38,156 nt of DNA from Chitinophaga pinensis (GCA_945890895.1 CAMDDG010000022.1:1-38156), one strand, 5' to 3'. Shown: positions 8,097-16,512, counted from the first letter of the stretch. The notes: generated from the letters alone by a model not told the origin. Numbers and translations are program-made.

Positions 8097-10274
8097 ATGA
8101 AAATAAATTTGCGATTTTCACAAAATTGGTGGGTGCCTGTAGTTGCTGTAGCTGGATTAATCAGTACCGCCTCTTTCAAACCTGAAGAGGGCATGTTTCC
8201 CCTCAACTATTTAAATATCAATGACCTTAAAAACGCTGGAATTAAACTTCAAGCCAACGAAATTTTTAACCCGGGGGAAGTTTCGTTAACGGATGCTCTG
8301 GTTCGAGTTGGAGGATGTACTGGATCATTCATTTCTGAAGAAGGTTTGATCATTACCAACCACCACTGTGTTTATGGTAACGTAGCACGCTTGAGTAATT
8401 CAGATCATAATTATCTGGAAAATGGATTTGTGGCAAAAAACAAGTCCGAAGAATTGAGCGTATCCATGCCTTGTAAAATAACTCAAAGCTACGAAGATGT
8501 GTCTTCACTTGTTTTAGACGGAATAACCGAAAAAACATCCCCCGAAGAAAGAGCCAATATGATTGCCGCTAACATAAAACGCGTGTTAGAAAAGGAGAAA
8601 ACAGCTAATCCCGAATTGACCGTGGAAATTTCTGAAATGTTCGTGGGCAAGAGCTATACCTTGTTCCGTTACATAACTTTGATGGATGTACGCTTGGTGA
8701 TGGCACCTCCATTAACCGTAGGACAATTTGGCGGAGACAGCGACAACTGGGAATGGCCTCGACATAATGGAGATTTTAGCTTGGTTCGCGCCTATGTTGG
8801 AAAAAACGGCAAGCCTGCCCCCTATTCCCCGGATAACGTCCCTTATAAACCCAAAAAGACATTGAAAATCAATCCAAATGGAACGCAAGAAGGTGATTTT
8901 GTTTTTATTATGGGATACCCTGGCCGTACTTTTCGACATGAAAGTGGACAGTATTTACGATTTCAACAAGATATCCAACTTCCAGTTATACAAAATTGGT
9001 ATAAAACATACATTGATTGGATGAAGGAATTTAGTAAAACGGATGTGAATAAACGCTTGGCATTTGCTGGTAAAATTCAAGGTTTAGAGAATACCGAGAA
9101 AAATTATCGCGGAAAGATTCAAGGATTAAGAAGAACGTCGGTAGTGCAAAATCGTCAACAACAAGATATAGCAATGAGAATTGCGTTTCCAAAAGGATCG
9201 AAAGAGGAAATTCAGGCACAACAAGTTTTAGACGGGATCGATGAAGCGTGGAATATTCGTAGAAAACAGGGACGATTATTTTATTATTCAAATGTTTTCT
9301 TAAATAATGAAAGCACAGTGGGTCGCTTGGGATTGGAAATAGTACAGGCAAAATTCAATTTGGCGGCGGTAAAGTACAAGCGTACAGAAAAAAGTATGGC
9401 CCAGGTTATTGCAGAATTCCAAAAAGAAGCTTTAAAATCATATCGTTTTATAGATGCCAAGCTGGAAAAACAAACCTTTGAATATTTAGTAGATCAAATT
9501 TATAAAGAATCTGGAAAGACAGGTCTGTTCAAATATCCGGGTAAATTTGGAAGTTTTGATGGGGGATTAAAATCCGATATGCGCAAGAAATTACTAAAAA
9601 GCAAAATGTTTGATACTGCGTATTTGGGTAAAATGATTCGTCAGCAACCAGAAAAGTTAATTCTGTCTCAAGACCCAGTTGTATTGATTTGTTTGGATAT
9701 GCATGGAATTGAAACAACAGTAGGTCAAAATTGGCAACAAACAGCTTTAAAATTGAATTCTTTGATGCCGCAGTACATCGGTTTGCGTGAGCAATTTTTA
9801 AAATCAAAATTTATACCGGATGCCAACAGCACATTGAGATTAACCTATGGTTATGTTCGTGGGTACAGCCCAAACGACGGTGAATCCCATAGTCCATTCA
9901 CTACTTTGGAAGGTATTTTTGAAAAAGCAAATACCAAAGAGGACTACCGTTTACCTCAGCATATTCAGGATAAACTAATCAAAAAAGATGTACCTGCCCT
10001 ATTTAAGGATCCAAAAACAGGTAAAGTAATTGTTGGTTTCTTGTATAACATGGATACCACGGGTGGAAACTCCGGTAGTCCCGTGCTGAACGATAAAGGA
10101 GAGCTTATTGGGATTAATTTTGATCGAAGTTTTACGGCAACGATTAACGATTTTGCTTGGAATGAACAATACAGTAGAAGTATTGGTTGCGATATACGTT
10201 ATGTACTTTATGTATTAAAATACGTTTCAGAGGCTGACCATATATTAAAAGAATTGAATTTTGATATTCAGTAA
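8097..10274 (+). CDS. dpp11: S46 family dipeptidyl-peptidase, predicted Asp/Glu-specific DPP11
   Basis: This 725-residue periplasmic enzyme removes dipeptides from the N-terminus of oligopeptides. A signal peptide covers about residues 1-27. The trypsin-like triad fits His90 (TNHHC), Asp226 (RHNGDFS) and Ser659 (GGNSGSPV), with the alpha-helical cap domain between. Residue +18 from the serine is Arg677 (INFDR). In Porphyromonas gingivalis this position is Arg in DPP11, which prefers Asp or Glu at P1, and Gly in DPP7, which prefers hydrophobic P1, so DPP11 is the better call. The start at 8097 is preferred over an upstream in-frame codon because the signal peptide begins there and the promoter lies just before it. 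A terminator lies about 160 bases downstream. Confidence 0.92.
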   Translation: MKINLRFSQNWWVPVVAVAGLISTASFKPEEGMFPLNYLNINDLKNAGIKLQANEIFNPGEVSLTDALVRVGGCTGSFISEEGLIITNHHCVYGNVARLSNSDHNYLENGFVAKNKSEELSVSMPCKITQSYEDVSSLVLDGITEKTSPEERANMIAANIKRVLEKEKTANPELTVEISEMFVGKSYTLFRYITLMDVRLVMAPPLTVGQFGGDSDNWEWPRHNGDFSLVRAYVGKNGKPAPYSPDNVPYKPKKTLKINPNGTQEGDFVFIMGYPGRTFRHESGQYLRFQQDIQLPVIQNWYKTYIDWMKEFSKTDVNKRLAFAGKIQGLENTEKNYRGKIQGLRRTSVVQNRQQQDIAMRIAFPKGSKEEIQAQQVLDGIDEAWNIRRKQGRLFYYSNVFLNNESTVGRLGLEIVQAKFNLAAVKYKRTEKSMAQVIAEFQKEALKSYRFIDAKLEKQTFEYLVDQIYKESGKTGLFKYPGKFGSFDGGLKSDMRKKLLKSKMFDTAYLGKMIRQQPEKLILSQDPVVLICLDMHGIETTVGQNWQQTALKLNSLMPQYIGLREQFLKSKFIPDANSTLRLTYGYVRGYSPNDGESHSPFTTLEGIFEKANTKEDYRLPQHIQDKLIKKDVPALFKDPKTGKVIVGFLYNMDTTGGNSGSPVLNDKGELIGINFDRSFTATINDFAWNEQYSRSIGCDIRYVLYVLKYVSEADHILKELNFDIQ

Positions 10275-10430
10275 AGCCCCTCTGATATTAGATGTTCATC
10301 ATTTTTAATTATTAGTTGAGGTTAAATTTCCCATTCCGATAAACCAAAATCTTAAATGGTTATTCCTGTTAATACTAGTTGAGGTTTGAATATATTAAAA
10401 TCGGTAATTCATAAAATACTACTCTCTGTT

Positions 10431-10472
10431 AAAAAGCATTGTGCGAATTGTCACAATGCTTTTTCTTTTTTC
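10431..10472 (+). terminator. Rho-independent terminator after dpp11
   Basis: AAAAAGCATTGTG (10431-10443) and CACAATGCTTTTT (10452-10464) form a perfect 13-base stem with an 8-base loop, followed by CTTTTTTC. The A-run before the stem would also allow termination on the other strand. Confidence 0.9.
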
Positions 10473-10569
10473 GGGGGAAATTTGTAAAGTATTTGATACC
10501 ACAGAATACTGCGTAAATAGATCAATTGCAATTGAAAAATCAATTATATGTAAAAAGAGTTTGGAATTG

Positions 10570-10600
10570 CACTTATGGTAGTTTTAGTACCAATTAAGTG
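10570..10600. repeat. Bulged inverted repeat upstream of rhodanese-thioredoxin genes
   Basis: CACTTATGGTA (10570-10580) is complementary to TACCAATTAAGTG (10588-10600) apart from a two-base bulge, around a 7-base centre. There is no T-run, so it is not a terminator. It could be an operator or an RNA hairpin in the leader of the rhodanese transcript. Confidence 0.45.
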
Positions 10601-10698
10601 TGAAACAATTAATTGATTTGGGAAATATAAAGGGTAATTGATTCAATAATAGAATTAAATAAATTAATTGAATAAGATCAAAACTAATAAATAATTAT

Positions 10699-11007
10699 AT
10701 GGGTATACTATCAGCATTATTCGGGAAAAAAGAATCCGTAAACATCGGAGAATTAATTAAAAACGGTGCACAAATCATTGATGTGCGTTCTGCGGGTGAA
10801 TTTTCACAGGGACACATCAAAAAAGCAAAAAATATCCCTTTAGACAAACTCTCAAGTCAGTTAGGGAAATTGGATAAAACCAAACCAATTATTACGTGTT
10901 GTGCATCAGGAATGCGCAGTGCTTCAGCTAGAGGTATTCTATTAAAAGCAGGTTTTAAAACCGTTGTAAATGGAGGCGGATGGACCAATTTAAGAAAATA
11001 CGAATAA
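10699..11007 (+). CDS. Single-domain rhodanese-like protein
   Basis: This 102-residue cytosolic protein is one rhodanese domain. The CxxGxR active loop is CASGMRS at residues 68-74, with Cys68 as the persulfide-forming residue and Arg73 completing the loop. VRSAGEFSQGHI at 29-40 is the usual conserved patch. Such stand-alone domains carry sulfane sulfur. It is followed 38 bases later by a thioredoxin on the same strand, which suggests a small operon in which thioredoxin could reduce the persulfide or a related disulfide. The physiological acceptor is unknown. A neighbouring Cys67 gives an unusual double cysteine. Confidence 0.9.
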   Translation: MGILSALFGKKESVNIGELIKNGAQIIDVRSAGEFSQGHIKKAKNIPLDKLSSQLGKLDKTKPIITCCASGMRSASARGILLKAGFKTVVNGGGWTNLRKYE

Positions 11008-11045
11008 AAGTTTTTTTTGTTGGATAACTTTAAAAAAAAGTAAAA

Positions 11046-11345
11046 ATGAGCAGTAATTTTCAAGATTTAATCAATTCAGAAAAACCCGTTTTAATTGATT
11101 TCTTTGCAACATGGTGTGGTCCATGCAAAGCAATGCAACCTATTTTAGAATCGGTTAAAGACGAAATCGGTGATGATGCAGTTATTGTAAAAATCGATGT
11201 AGATCGCAATCCAGCAGTGGCACAATCTTTAAACATATCAGGTGTTCCAACATTAATGATTTTCAAAAAAGGGAAACAACTATTTCGTCGTTCTGGAATG
11301 ATGGATAAGGGAAGTTTAATGGCATTATTACAACAACACAAATAG
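11046..11345 (+). CDS. Thioredoxin
   Basis: This 99-residue protein has the canonical WCGPC redox site (Cys24 and Cys27) and the cis-proline loop GVPT. It is a complete single thioredoxin domain without signal peptide, so it acts in the cytosol as a disulfide reductant. It lies 38 bases after the rhodanese gene. TAACTTTA in the gap is a near match to a -7 element, so it may also have its own promoter. It ends before a perfect terminator hairpin. It is one of several thioredoxin-fold proteins usual in the phylum, so I give no specific symbol. Confidence 0.93.
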   Translation: MSSNFQDLINSEKPVLIDFFATWCGPCKAMQPILESVKDEIGDDAVIVKIDVDRNPAVAQSLNISGVPTLMIFKKGKQLFRRSGMMDKGSLMALLQQHK

Positions 11346-11367
11346 AATACACAACTTAAATGACAAT

Positions 11368-11400
11368 AAAACAGCCGCTTTACAGCGGCTGTTTTGTTTT
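11368..11400 (+). terminator. Rho-independent terminator after thioredoxin
   Basis: AAAACAGCCGCT (11368-11379) pairs perfectly with AGCGGCTGTTTT (11384-11395) around a 4-base loop and is followed by GTTTT. It begins about 20 bases after the thioredoxin stop. Confidence 0.92.
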
Positions 11401-11570
11401 GTATTAGCGATAAGGGGAGTAAACCGAGTATTAATTCCCACCATACAACATACTCAGAACATAAAAAACTTTTCAACTCACTGAAATCCATTGAGATATT
11501 CAATGGAATTAGCTATGTAGAATATTTAATTAGATATTTTCAACTTGGTTAAAAATATGAAATAATATAT
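11401..11570. other. Non-coding AT-rich stretch
   Basis: Nothing recognisable is found between the thioredoxin terminator and the hairpin array. A minus-strand frame crosses it, but it is only the extension of a shadow of the thioredoxin gene. Confidence 0.5.
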
Positions 11571-11744
11571 AAATGTCACTTGAGGCTGGCATTTATAAAA
11601 AGATAAATCTTAGAATTAAACTACCTAAATAATTGCTTGCTAACAAATGAATGCCACCCTCGGCTGGCATACTAGATAAAACTTAGAATTAGAATACCTA
11701 AATAATAGCTTGCTAACAAAAAAAGCCACCCGAGGGTGGCTTTT
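11571..11744. repeat. Imperfect tandem array of hairpin units downstream of rplQ
   Basis: A unit of about 75 bases is present twice and begins a third time. Each unit starts with a hairpin: 11571-11594 (AAATGTCA with TGGCATTT), 11651-11670 (ATGCCA with TGGCAT) and 11721-11744 (AAAAGCCACCC with GGGTGGCTTTT). The two spacers share CTTAGAATTA, TACCTAAATAAT and GCTTGCTAACAAA. The hairpin nearest rplQ is the most perfect and the far one the most decayed, as if the terminator region had been duplicated and the outer copies were drifting. Confidence 0.8.
11714..11744 (-). terminator. Terminator of the ribosomal protein operon
   Basis: The third hairpin of the array (11721-11744, GC-rich stem GCCACCC/GGGTGGC) lies 24 bases after the rplQ stop. 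On the minus strand it is followed by a run of seven T (11718-11724). On the plus strand it is followed by TTTTAT, so it may work in both directions. Confidence 0.88.
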
Positions 11745-11767
11745 ATAATTGGTTCTAACTCTTAATT

Positions 11768-12331
11768 TTATGCTTTATTATCTTCATTAGAAGCTTCAGA
11801 AGCAGTATCTGTAGAATCATCCGTGATTGGAGTTTCTTCTACTACAATAGCGTCTTGAACTTCTTCAACAGCTGCAACAGGTTTTGGAGCAGAAACTGAA
11901 GCTGAAGTACCGCTTCTACGTGAACGACGAGTAGTTGACTTTTTACGATCTTTTTGGAATCCATCGAAGAACTCATTAAAGTCTACCAACTCAATCATTG
12001 CCATTTCCGCGTTATCACCAATACGATTCCCAGTTTTCAGGATACGGGTGTATCCACCAGGACGATTAGCCACTTTTTCACTAACAACTGTAAATAGTTC
12101 ATTTACAGCCACTTTATCACCTAAATAAGCGAATACTGTACGATAGTTATGTGTGGTTGGTTGTTTACTCTTAGTGATAAGAGGTTCAACATAAACACGC
12201 AACGATTTAGCTTTTGCAACAGTTGTTACAATTCGTTTGTGTTTGATCAAAGAAGAAGCCATATTCGCAAGCATAGCTTTACGATGTGAAGAGGTTCTTC
12301 CTAAATGATTTATTTTTTTCCCGTGTCTCAT
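11768..12331 (-). CDS. rplQ: 50S ribosomal protein L17 with C-terminal tail
   Basis: This 187-residue protein is a subunit protein of the 50S exit-tunnel region. Residues 1 to about 125 are the conserved L17 core, starting [20 protein letters not shown]. The rest goes beyond the roughly 120-130 residues usual in other phyla: a basic patch ([12 protein letters not shown]) and then an acidic, Ala/Glu/Thr-rich tail to the end that looks disordered. Extended L17 tails are, as I recall, common in Bacteroidota. It is the last gene of the long operon, 5 bases after rpoA. Confidence 0.96.
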   Translation of the reverse strand: MRHGKKINHLGRTSSHRKAMLANMASSLIKHKRIVTTVAKAKSLRVYVEPLITKSKQPTTHNYRTVFAYLGDKVAVNELFTVVSEKVANRPGGYTRILKTGNRIGDNAEMAMIELVDFNEFFDGFQKDRKKSTTRRSRRSGTSASVSAPKPVAAVEEVQDAIVVEETPITDDSTDTASEASNEDNKA

Positions 12332-12336
12332 TCTAA

Positions 12337-13329
12337 TTAATCGTCATTAAGATTGTATTTTGATACATCCATACCGAAATGTAAACCTCTATCACGTACG
12401 AATTCTTCCAATTCAGATAAAGATTTCTTACCAAAGTTTCTAAACTTCAATAAATCTTCAATATGATAATTTACCAACTCACCAAGAGTTTTAATCTCAG
12501 CAGCTTTCAAGCAGTTGTATGCACGAACGGATAGGTCTAAATCAGCCAAAGGAGTTTTCAAAATCTTTCTCATTTGTAAGAACGACTCATCAACTTCTTC
12601 TACTACTTTAGAAACCTTGGTTTCTGGCATAATATTCTCATCACTGAACAACACAAAATGTTCAATAAGGATTTTCGCTGCTTCTTTTAGTGCCTCTTCA
12701 GGATGTATACTTCCGTCAGATGTAACTTCCATCACCAATTTTTCAAAATCCGTTCTTTGTTCAACGCGATAATCTTCTACATTGTACTTAACGTTCTTGA
12801 TTGGTGTAAAAATAGAATCTACGGGTATCAAACCGATTGGGGCATCTTTTTGTTTGTTCTCATCTGCTGGAACATATCCGCGGCCTTTAGAAACGATCAA
12901 TTCCACTTCTAAAGACACGGTAGGGTCCATATTACAGATAACGTGTTCTGGGTTCAAGATGATAAAGTCGTTTGTATAACGTCCAATATCACCCGCCAAG
13001 AATTGTTCTTTACCTTTGATGGTAATAAACAATTTTTCTTGTTCATCACTGGCACCATTGGATTTGAAACGTACTTGTTTCAAATTTAAAACAATCTCAA
13101 CAACATCTTCAACCACACCTTTGATGGTACTGAACTCGTGTTCAACACCTGAAATTTTTACTGCGGAGATCGCATAACCCTCCAAAGAGGAAAGCAACAC
13201 GCGACGCATCGCATTGCCGATTGTAACCCCATATCCTTTTTCCAAAGGGAAAAACTCGAACACTCCGTGAGCGTCGTTGGATTTGGTCATTACAACCTTG
13301 TTTGGTTTTTGAAATGGTATTACACCCAT
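12337..13329 (-). CDS. rpoA: DNA-directed RNA polymerase subunit alpha
   Basis: This 330-residue alpha subunit scaffolds RNA polymerase assembly. The N-terminal dimerisation domain (residues 1 to about 235) includes [20 protein letters not shown] and [10 protein letters not shown]. The C-terminal domain from about 250 contains [17 protein letters not shown] and [14 protein letters not shown], the helix-hairpin-helix surface that contacts UP elements and activators. The length is normal. It lies 21 bases after rpsD and 5 before rplQ, the usual alpha-operon order. Confidence 0.98.
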   Translation of the reverse strand: MGVIPFQKPNKVVMTKSNDAHGVFEFFPLEKGYGVTIGNAMRRVLLSSLEGYAISAVKISGVEHEFSTIKGVVEDVVEIVLNLKQVRFKSNGASDEQEKLFITIKGKEQFLAGDIGRYTNDFIILNPEHVICNMDPTVSLEVELIVSKGRGYVPADENKQKDAPIGLIPVDSIFTPIKNVKYNVEDYRVEQRTDFEKLVMEVTSDGSIHPEEALKEAAKILIEHFVLFSDENIMPETKVSKVVEEVDESFLQMRKILKTPLADLDLSVRAYNCLKAAEIKTLGELVNYHIEDLLKFRNFGKKSLSELEEFVRDRGLHFGMDVSKYNLNDD

Positions 13330-13350
13330 GTTTGTTATTGTTTAAATGGA

Positions 13351-13956
13351 TTACTTACTATAAAGTTCGACAATCAGTTGCTCTTTGATATTCTCAGGAA
13401 TGTCGGCACGATCAGGATAAGAAATAAACTTACCTTGCATTTGTGCACCATCCCATTCAATCCAAGAGAAACGGCTTCTGTTGCTGCTTGTTGAAGCGGT
13501 AACCAACTCAAGAGACTTTGAACGCTCACGAACGGATACTACATCACCTGGCTTCAATTGGTAACTAGGAATGTTAACTACTTCCCCATTCACCAAAATA
13601 TGACAATGTGAAACAAACTGACGAGCACTTCTACGTGTTGGAGTGATACCCATACGATAAACCGTGTTGTCTAAGCGCGACTCTAAAAATTTCAACAAGT
13701 TCTCACCCGTGATACCTTTTTTAGCTGCTGCTTTTTTAAATGTATTTCTGAATTGCTTTTCCAATACACCATAGATGTATTTTGCTTTTTGCTTTTCTGC
13801 TAACTGAATAGCGTATTCAGATTGTTTTGGTCTGCGACGAGAATTTCCATGCATTCCCGGACCGTAATTCTTTCTTTCTAAAGCTTTATCTCTACCGAAG
13901 ATTGCTTCACGAAATCTTCTAGAAACTTTTGATTTTGGACCTGTATATCTTGCCAT
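13351..13956 (-). CDS. rpsD: 30S ribosomal protein S4
   Basis: This 201-residue primary 16S rRNA binder and 30S assembly protein carries an S4 RNA-binding domain around residues 90-155 ([27 protein letters not shown]). The N-terminus lacks the cysteine cluster of the zinc-binding form, so it is a zinc-free S4. It lies 20 bases after rpsK and 21 before rpoA. In other bacteria S4 is the autoregulator of the alpha operon; no such site is evident here. Confidence 0.97.
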   Translation of the reverse strand: MARYTGPKSKVSRRFREAIFGRDKALERKNYGPGMHGNSRRRPKQSEYAIQLAEKQKAKYIYGVLEKQFRNTFKKAAAKKGITGENLLKFLESRLDNTVYRMGITPTRRSARQFVSHCHILVNGEVVNIPSYQLKPGDVVSVRERSKSLELVTASTSSNRSRFSWIEWDGAQMQGKFISYPDRADIPENIKEQLIVELYSK

Positions 13957-13976
13957 TGAATGTTTTCTTTAAGGGA

Positions 13977-14363
13977 TTAAACTCTTCTACGTTTTGGAGG
14001 ACGACAACCGTTGTGAGGCATTGGAGTTATATCCATAATAGATGTAACTTCCAAACCTACAGTTTGTAAATTTCTGATTGCACTATCTCTTCCGCTTCCA
14101 GGGCCCTTAACGAACACCTCAACTTTACGAAGTCCAGAATCGTAAGCAACTTTTGCGCAATCCAACACAGCCACTTGTGCTGCATAAGGAGTATTCTTTT
14201 TTGAACCTCTAAATCCCATTTTACCTGCAGATGACCAGGATATAACCTGACCTTCCATATTGGTAACAGAAATTATAATGTTGTTAAAAGTGGCACGAAT
14301 ATGCACTTGACCCAATGGATCTACTTTTACTTTTTTCTTGGTTACTTTCTTTTGATTAGCCAT
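13977..14363 (-). CDS. rpsK: 30S ribosomal protein S11
   Basis: This 128-residue protein of the 30S platform is near the mRNA exit and the Shine-Dalgarno helix. Marks are [14 protein letters not shown] and [11 protein letters not shown], and the C-terminal [19 protein letters not shown] lysine-rich N-terminal arm of about 12 residues precedes the fold. It sits between rpsM and rpsD as usual. Confidence 0.97.
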   Translation of the reverse strand: MANQKKVTKKKVKVDPLGQVHIRATFNNIIISVTNMEGQVISWSSAGKMGFRGSKKNTPYAAQVAVLDCAKVAYDSGLRKVEVFVKGPGSGRDSAIRNLQTVGLEVTSIMDITPMPHNGCRPPKRRRV

Positions 14364-14382
14364 ACTAATTTACTGCGCTTTG

Positions 14383-14760
14383 TTATTTAGTTGCTTTCTT
14401 CTTACCTGCAACAGTTTTACGTTTACCTTTTCTTGTACGTGCATTCGTACGTGTCTTTTGACCACGAACCGGTAAGCCCTTACGATGTCTTTGACCACGA
14501 TAACATCCAATATCCATCAAACGTTTGATGTTCAATTGAATTTCTGAACGTAATTCACCTTCTGTTTTAAGATTCTCAGAGATGAATCCACGAATCAATC
14601 CTAACTCGTCGTCATTCCACTCACTCACTTTTTTATCGTGTGAAATACCTGAACGATCTAAAATCTCAGCCGCTGTACTGCGACCAATTCCATAAATGTA
14701 AGTAAGACCGATTACGCCTCGCTTATTTTTCGGAATGTCTATACCTGCTATTCTAGCCAT
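14383..14760 (-). CDS. rpsM: 30S ribosomal protein S13
   Basis: This 125-residue protein of the 30S head forms bridges to the 50S subunit and contacts P-site tRNA. The start [14 protein letters not shown], the YIYGIG helix-hairpin-helix and the basic C-terminal tail ([16 protein letters not shown]) are complete. It lies 5 bases after rpmJ. Confidence 0.97.
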   Translation of the reverse strand: MARIAGIDIPKNKRGVIGLTYIYGIGRSTAAEILDRSGISHDKKVSEWNDDELGLIRGFISENLKTEGELRSEIQLNIKRLMDIGCYRGQRHRKGLPVRGQKTRTNARTRKGKRKTVAGKKKATK

Positions 14761-14765
14761 TTTTT

Positions 14766-14882
14766 TTATCCTTGTCTTTGCTTGTATTTAGGGTTCTTTT
14801 TGTTGATAACATACACCTTTCCCTTACGGCGCACAATCTTGCAGTCTTCGCTGCGTTTTTTAACAGAAGTTCTAACTTTCAT
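14766..14882 (-). CDS. rpmJ: 50S ribosomal protein L36, zinc-free form
   Basis: This 38-residue gene starts with the ATG at 14882 ([20 protein letters not shown]) and ends at 14766 (KYKQRQG). It is complete at the usual length. Of the four zinc ligands of the C+ form, only Cys14 remains: the positions of Cys11, Cys27 and His32 are Ser, Asn and Lys/Tyr. It is therefore a C- L36 that does not bind zinc. It lies between infA and rpsM, 8 and 5 bases from them. Confidence 0.95.
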   Translation of the reverse strand: MKVRTSVKKRSEDCKIVRRKGKVYVINKKNPKYKQRQG

Positions 14883-14890
14883 ATTAATGA

Positions 14891-15109
14891 TTACTTATAT
14901 CTTAGGGTTATGCGACCTCTTGTTAAGTCATACGGTGACATTTCTACCTGAACTTTATCGCCAGGGAGTATGCGTATGTAGTGCATCCGCATTTTGCCAG
15001 AGATGGTGGCTATGATTTCGTGTCCGTTTTGTAATTTCACACGGAACATTGCGTTCGATAACGCCTCCGAAATCACTCCGTCTTGTTTTATGGCATCTTG
15101 CTTCGACAT
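14891..15109 (-). CDS. infA: Translation initiation factor IF-1
   Basis: This 72-residue OB-fold protein occupies the ribosomal A site during initiation. The family pattern is complete: [43 protein letters not shown] and the [10 protein letters not shown] ending. It follows secY by 33 bases, and a promoter lies in that gap. In this genome it directly follows secY; adk and map, often found here in other bacteria, are absent. Confidence 0.97.
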   Translation of the reverse strand: MSKQDAIKQDGVISEALSNAMFRVKLQNGHEIIATISGKMRMHYIRILPGDKVQVEMSPYDLTRGRITLRYK

Positions 15110-15122
15110 ATCAAAAGGGTTG

Positions 15123-15153
15123 CAAAAATAGTATTTTTTTTATTAAAATTCAA
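15123..15153 (-). promoter_or_regulatory. Internal promoter between secY and infA
   Basis: On the minus strand TTG (15151-15153, inside the last codons of secY), a 20-base spacer and a perfect TATTTTTG (15123-15130) precede infA by 13 bases. It would drive infA-rpmJ-rpsM-rpsK-rpsD-rpoA-rplQ separately from the upstream operon. Confidence 0.65.
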
Positions 15154-16510
15154 CTTGATTATATCCATTGGTCATTCGACCCTTTAATTTACCTCCATTA
15201 CTCATGAATCCATCGTATTTTCTCATTAACAAATAACTCTCTATTTGCTGTAATGTATCCAATACTACGCCAACTAAAATCAGCAAACTGGTTCCACCAA
15301 AGAATTGTCCGAATTCCTGATTTATATTCGCCATAGAAGCAAAAACAGGTAACACTGCCACAATGCTAATAAAAATAGCACCGGGTAATGTTATTCTTGA
15401 AATTACACCATCTATAAAATTAGCTGTGTGCTTTCCGGGTTTAATTCCAGGTATGAATCCATTATTACGCTTCATATCATCAGCCATCTGAACAGGATTA
15501 AAAATAATTGCAGTATAGAAGTATGTAAACACCACAATTAAAAACACCAAAAGAGCGTTATGCCAGAATCCATTAGGATTCATCATAGATAATAACCAAC
15601 CAGGGGCATTTCCCTCAGTATAGAAGTTACCAATTGTAGCCGGCAAAAACAAAATAGCCTGCGCGAAAATGATTGGCATAACTCCTGCTGATAAAATTTT
15701 GATTGGAACGAATTGACGAGCTCCACCGTATTGACGATTTCCCACAATACGTTTAGCATAGTTAATGCTAATTTTGCGTGTGCCTTGAGTTAACAAAATC
15801 ACAAATAAAATAACCATAAACCAAATCACCAATTCCACGATGAACAATATGGGTCCACCTTTTGTTAAGCGGAATAAAAATTCACCCACAATTGCCGCTG
15901 GCATTCGAGCAATAATACCCACCATGATGATCAAACTAATACCATTACCTAGTCCACGATCTGTAATTCTCTCTCCCATCCACATGGTAAACATGGTACC
16001 CGCAGTTAACAAGAAGATATTGGTAATAATAAACATGGATTTAGACATGGCATCACCATAATTAAACAACAAGGCAGCAGCATTACCTGGAGTACCAATG
16101 ATGTTATTCAAATATGCATAAGCCTGAACACCGGTGAACACGATGGTTAAAATACGTGTGTACTGGTTAATTTTTCTACGTCCTTCTTCACCTTCCTTTT
16201 GCAAACGCTGAAAACTCGGAATTGCAATGGAAACTAGCTGCATGAAGATTGAAGCCGAAATGTAGGGCATGATACCAAGAGCAAAAATAGCACCACGAGC
16301 AAAAGCACCACCGGCAAAGGTGTTGATCAGACCCAAGATATTATTTTTAGTTTGCCCTCTCAATCCCTCTAGCATCTCTGCATCAATTCCAGGAAGAATA
16401 ATATAAGAGCCTAATCGGTAAATAACCAACAACAAAAGCGTATATAAAATACGCTTTCGTAGCTCCTCTATGGACCAGATATGTTTAAAGGTATCGAGGA
16501 ATTTTCTCAT
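15143..16510 (-). CDS. secY: Preprotein translocase subunit SecY
   Basis: This 455-residue channel subunit of the SecYEG translocon has about ten hydrophobic segments. Family marks include the N-terminal TFKHIWSIEELRKRILYTLL, GLGNGISLIIMVGI in the middle, and the cytosolic loop before IKPGKHTANFID. It lies 2 bases after rplO, the classic spc-operon position. Bacteroidota SecY is usually this long. Confidence 0.97.
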   Translation of the reverse strand: MRKFLDTFKHIWSIEELRKRILYTLLLLVIYRLGSYIILPGIDAEMLEGLRGQTKNNILGLINTFAGGAFARGAIFALGIMPYISASIFMQLVSIAIPSFQRLQKEGEEGRRKINQYTRILTIVFTGVQAYAYLNNIIGTPGNAAALLFNYGDAMSKSMFIITNIFLLTAGTMFTMWMGERITDRGLGNGISLIIMVGIIARMPAAIVGEFLFRLTKGGPILFIVELVIWFMVILFVILLTQGTRKISINYAKRIVGNRQYGGARQFVPIKILSAGVMPIIFAQAILFLPATIGNFYTEGNAPGWLLSMMNPNGFWHNALLVFLIVVFTYFYTAIIFNPVQMADDMKRNNGFIPGIKPGKHTANFIDGVISRITLPGAIFISIVAVLPVFASMANINQEFGQFFGGTSLLILVGVVLDTLQQIESYLLMRKYDGFMSNGGKLKGRMTNGYNQVEF

Positions 16511-16512
16511 GA

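Larger units (their letters stand above)
10275..10698. other. 424-base intergenic region between dpp11 and rhodanese gene
   Basis: No credible gene is seen. It holds an 11-base direct repeat TAGTTGAGGTT (10313-10323 and 10376-10386), a strong terminator (10431-10472), a bulged inverted repeat (10570-10600), and an AT-rich stretch before the rhodanese gene in which the ATTGA/TCAAT word recurs many times. I could not place a convincing promoter for the rhodanese gene. Confidence 0.6.

Noticed and set aside
8033..8206. Longer TerC start at 8206
   Set aside because: It would cross the terC -7 and the dpp11 start; the extension is polar and unlike the family N-terminus.
11571..11744. Hairpin array as a CRISPR
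   Set aside because: The spacers are alike instead of unique, there are under three full units, and there are no cas genes.
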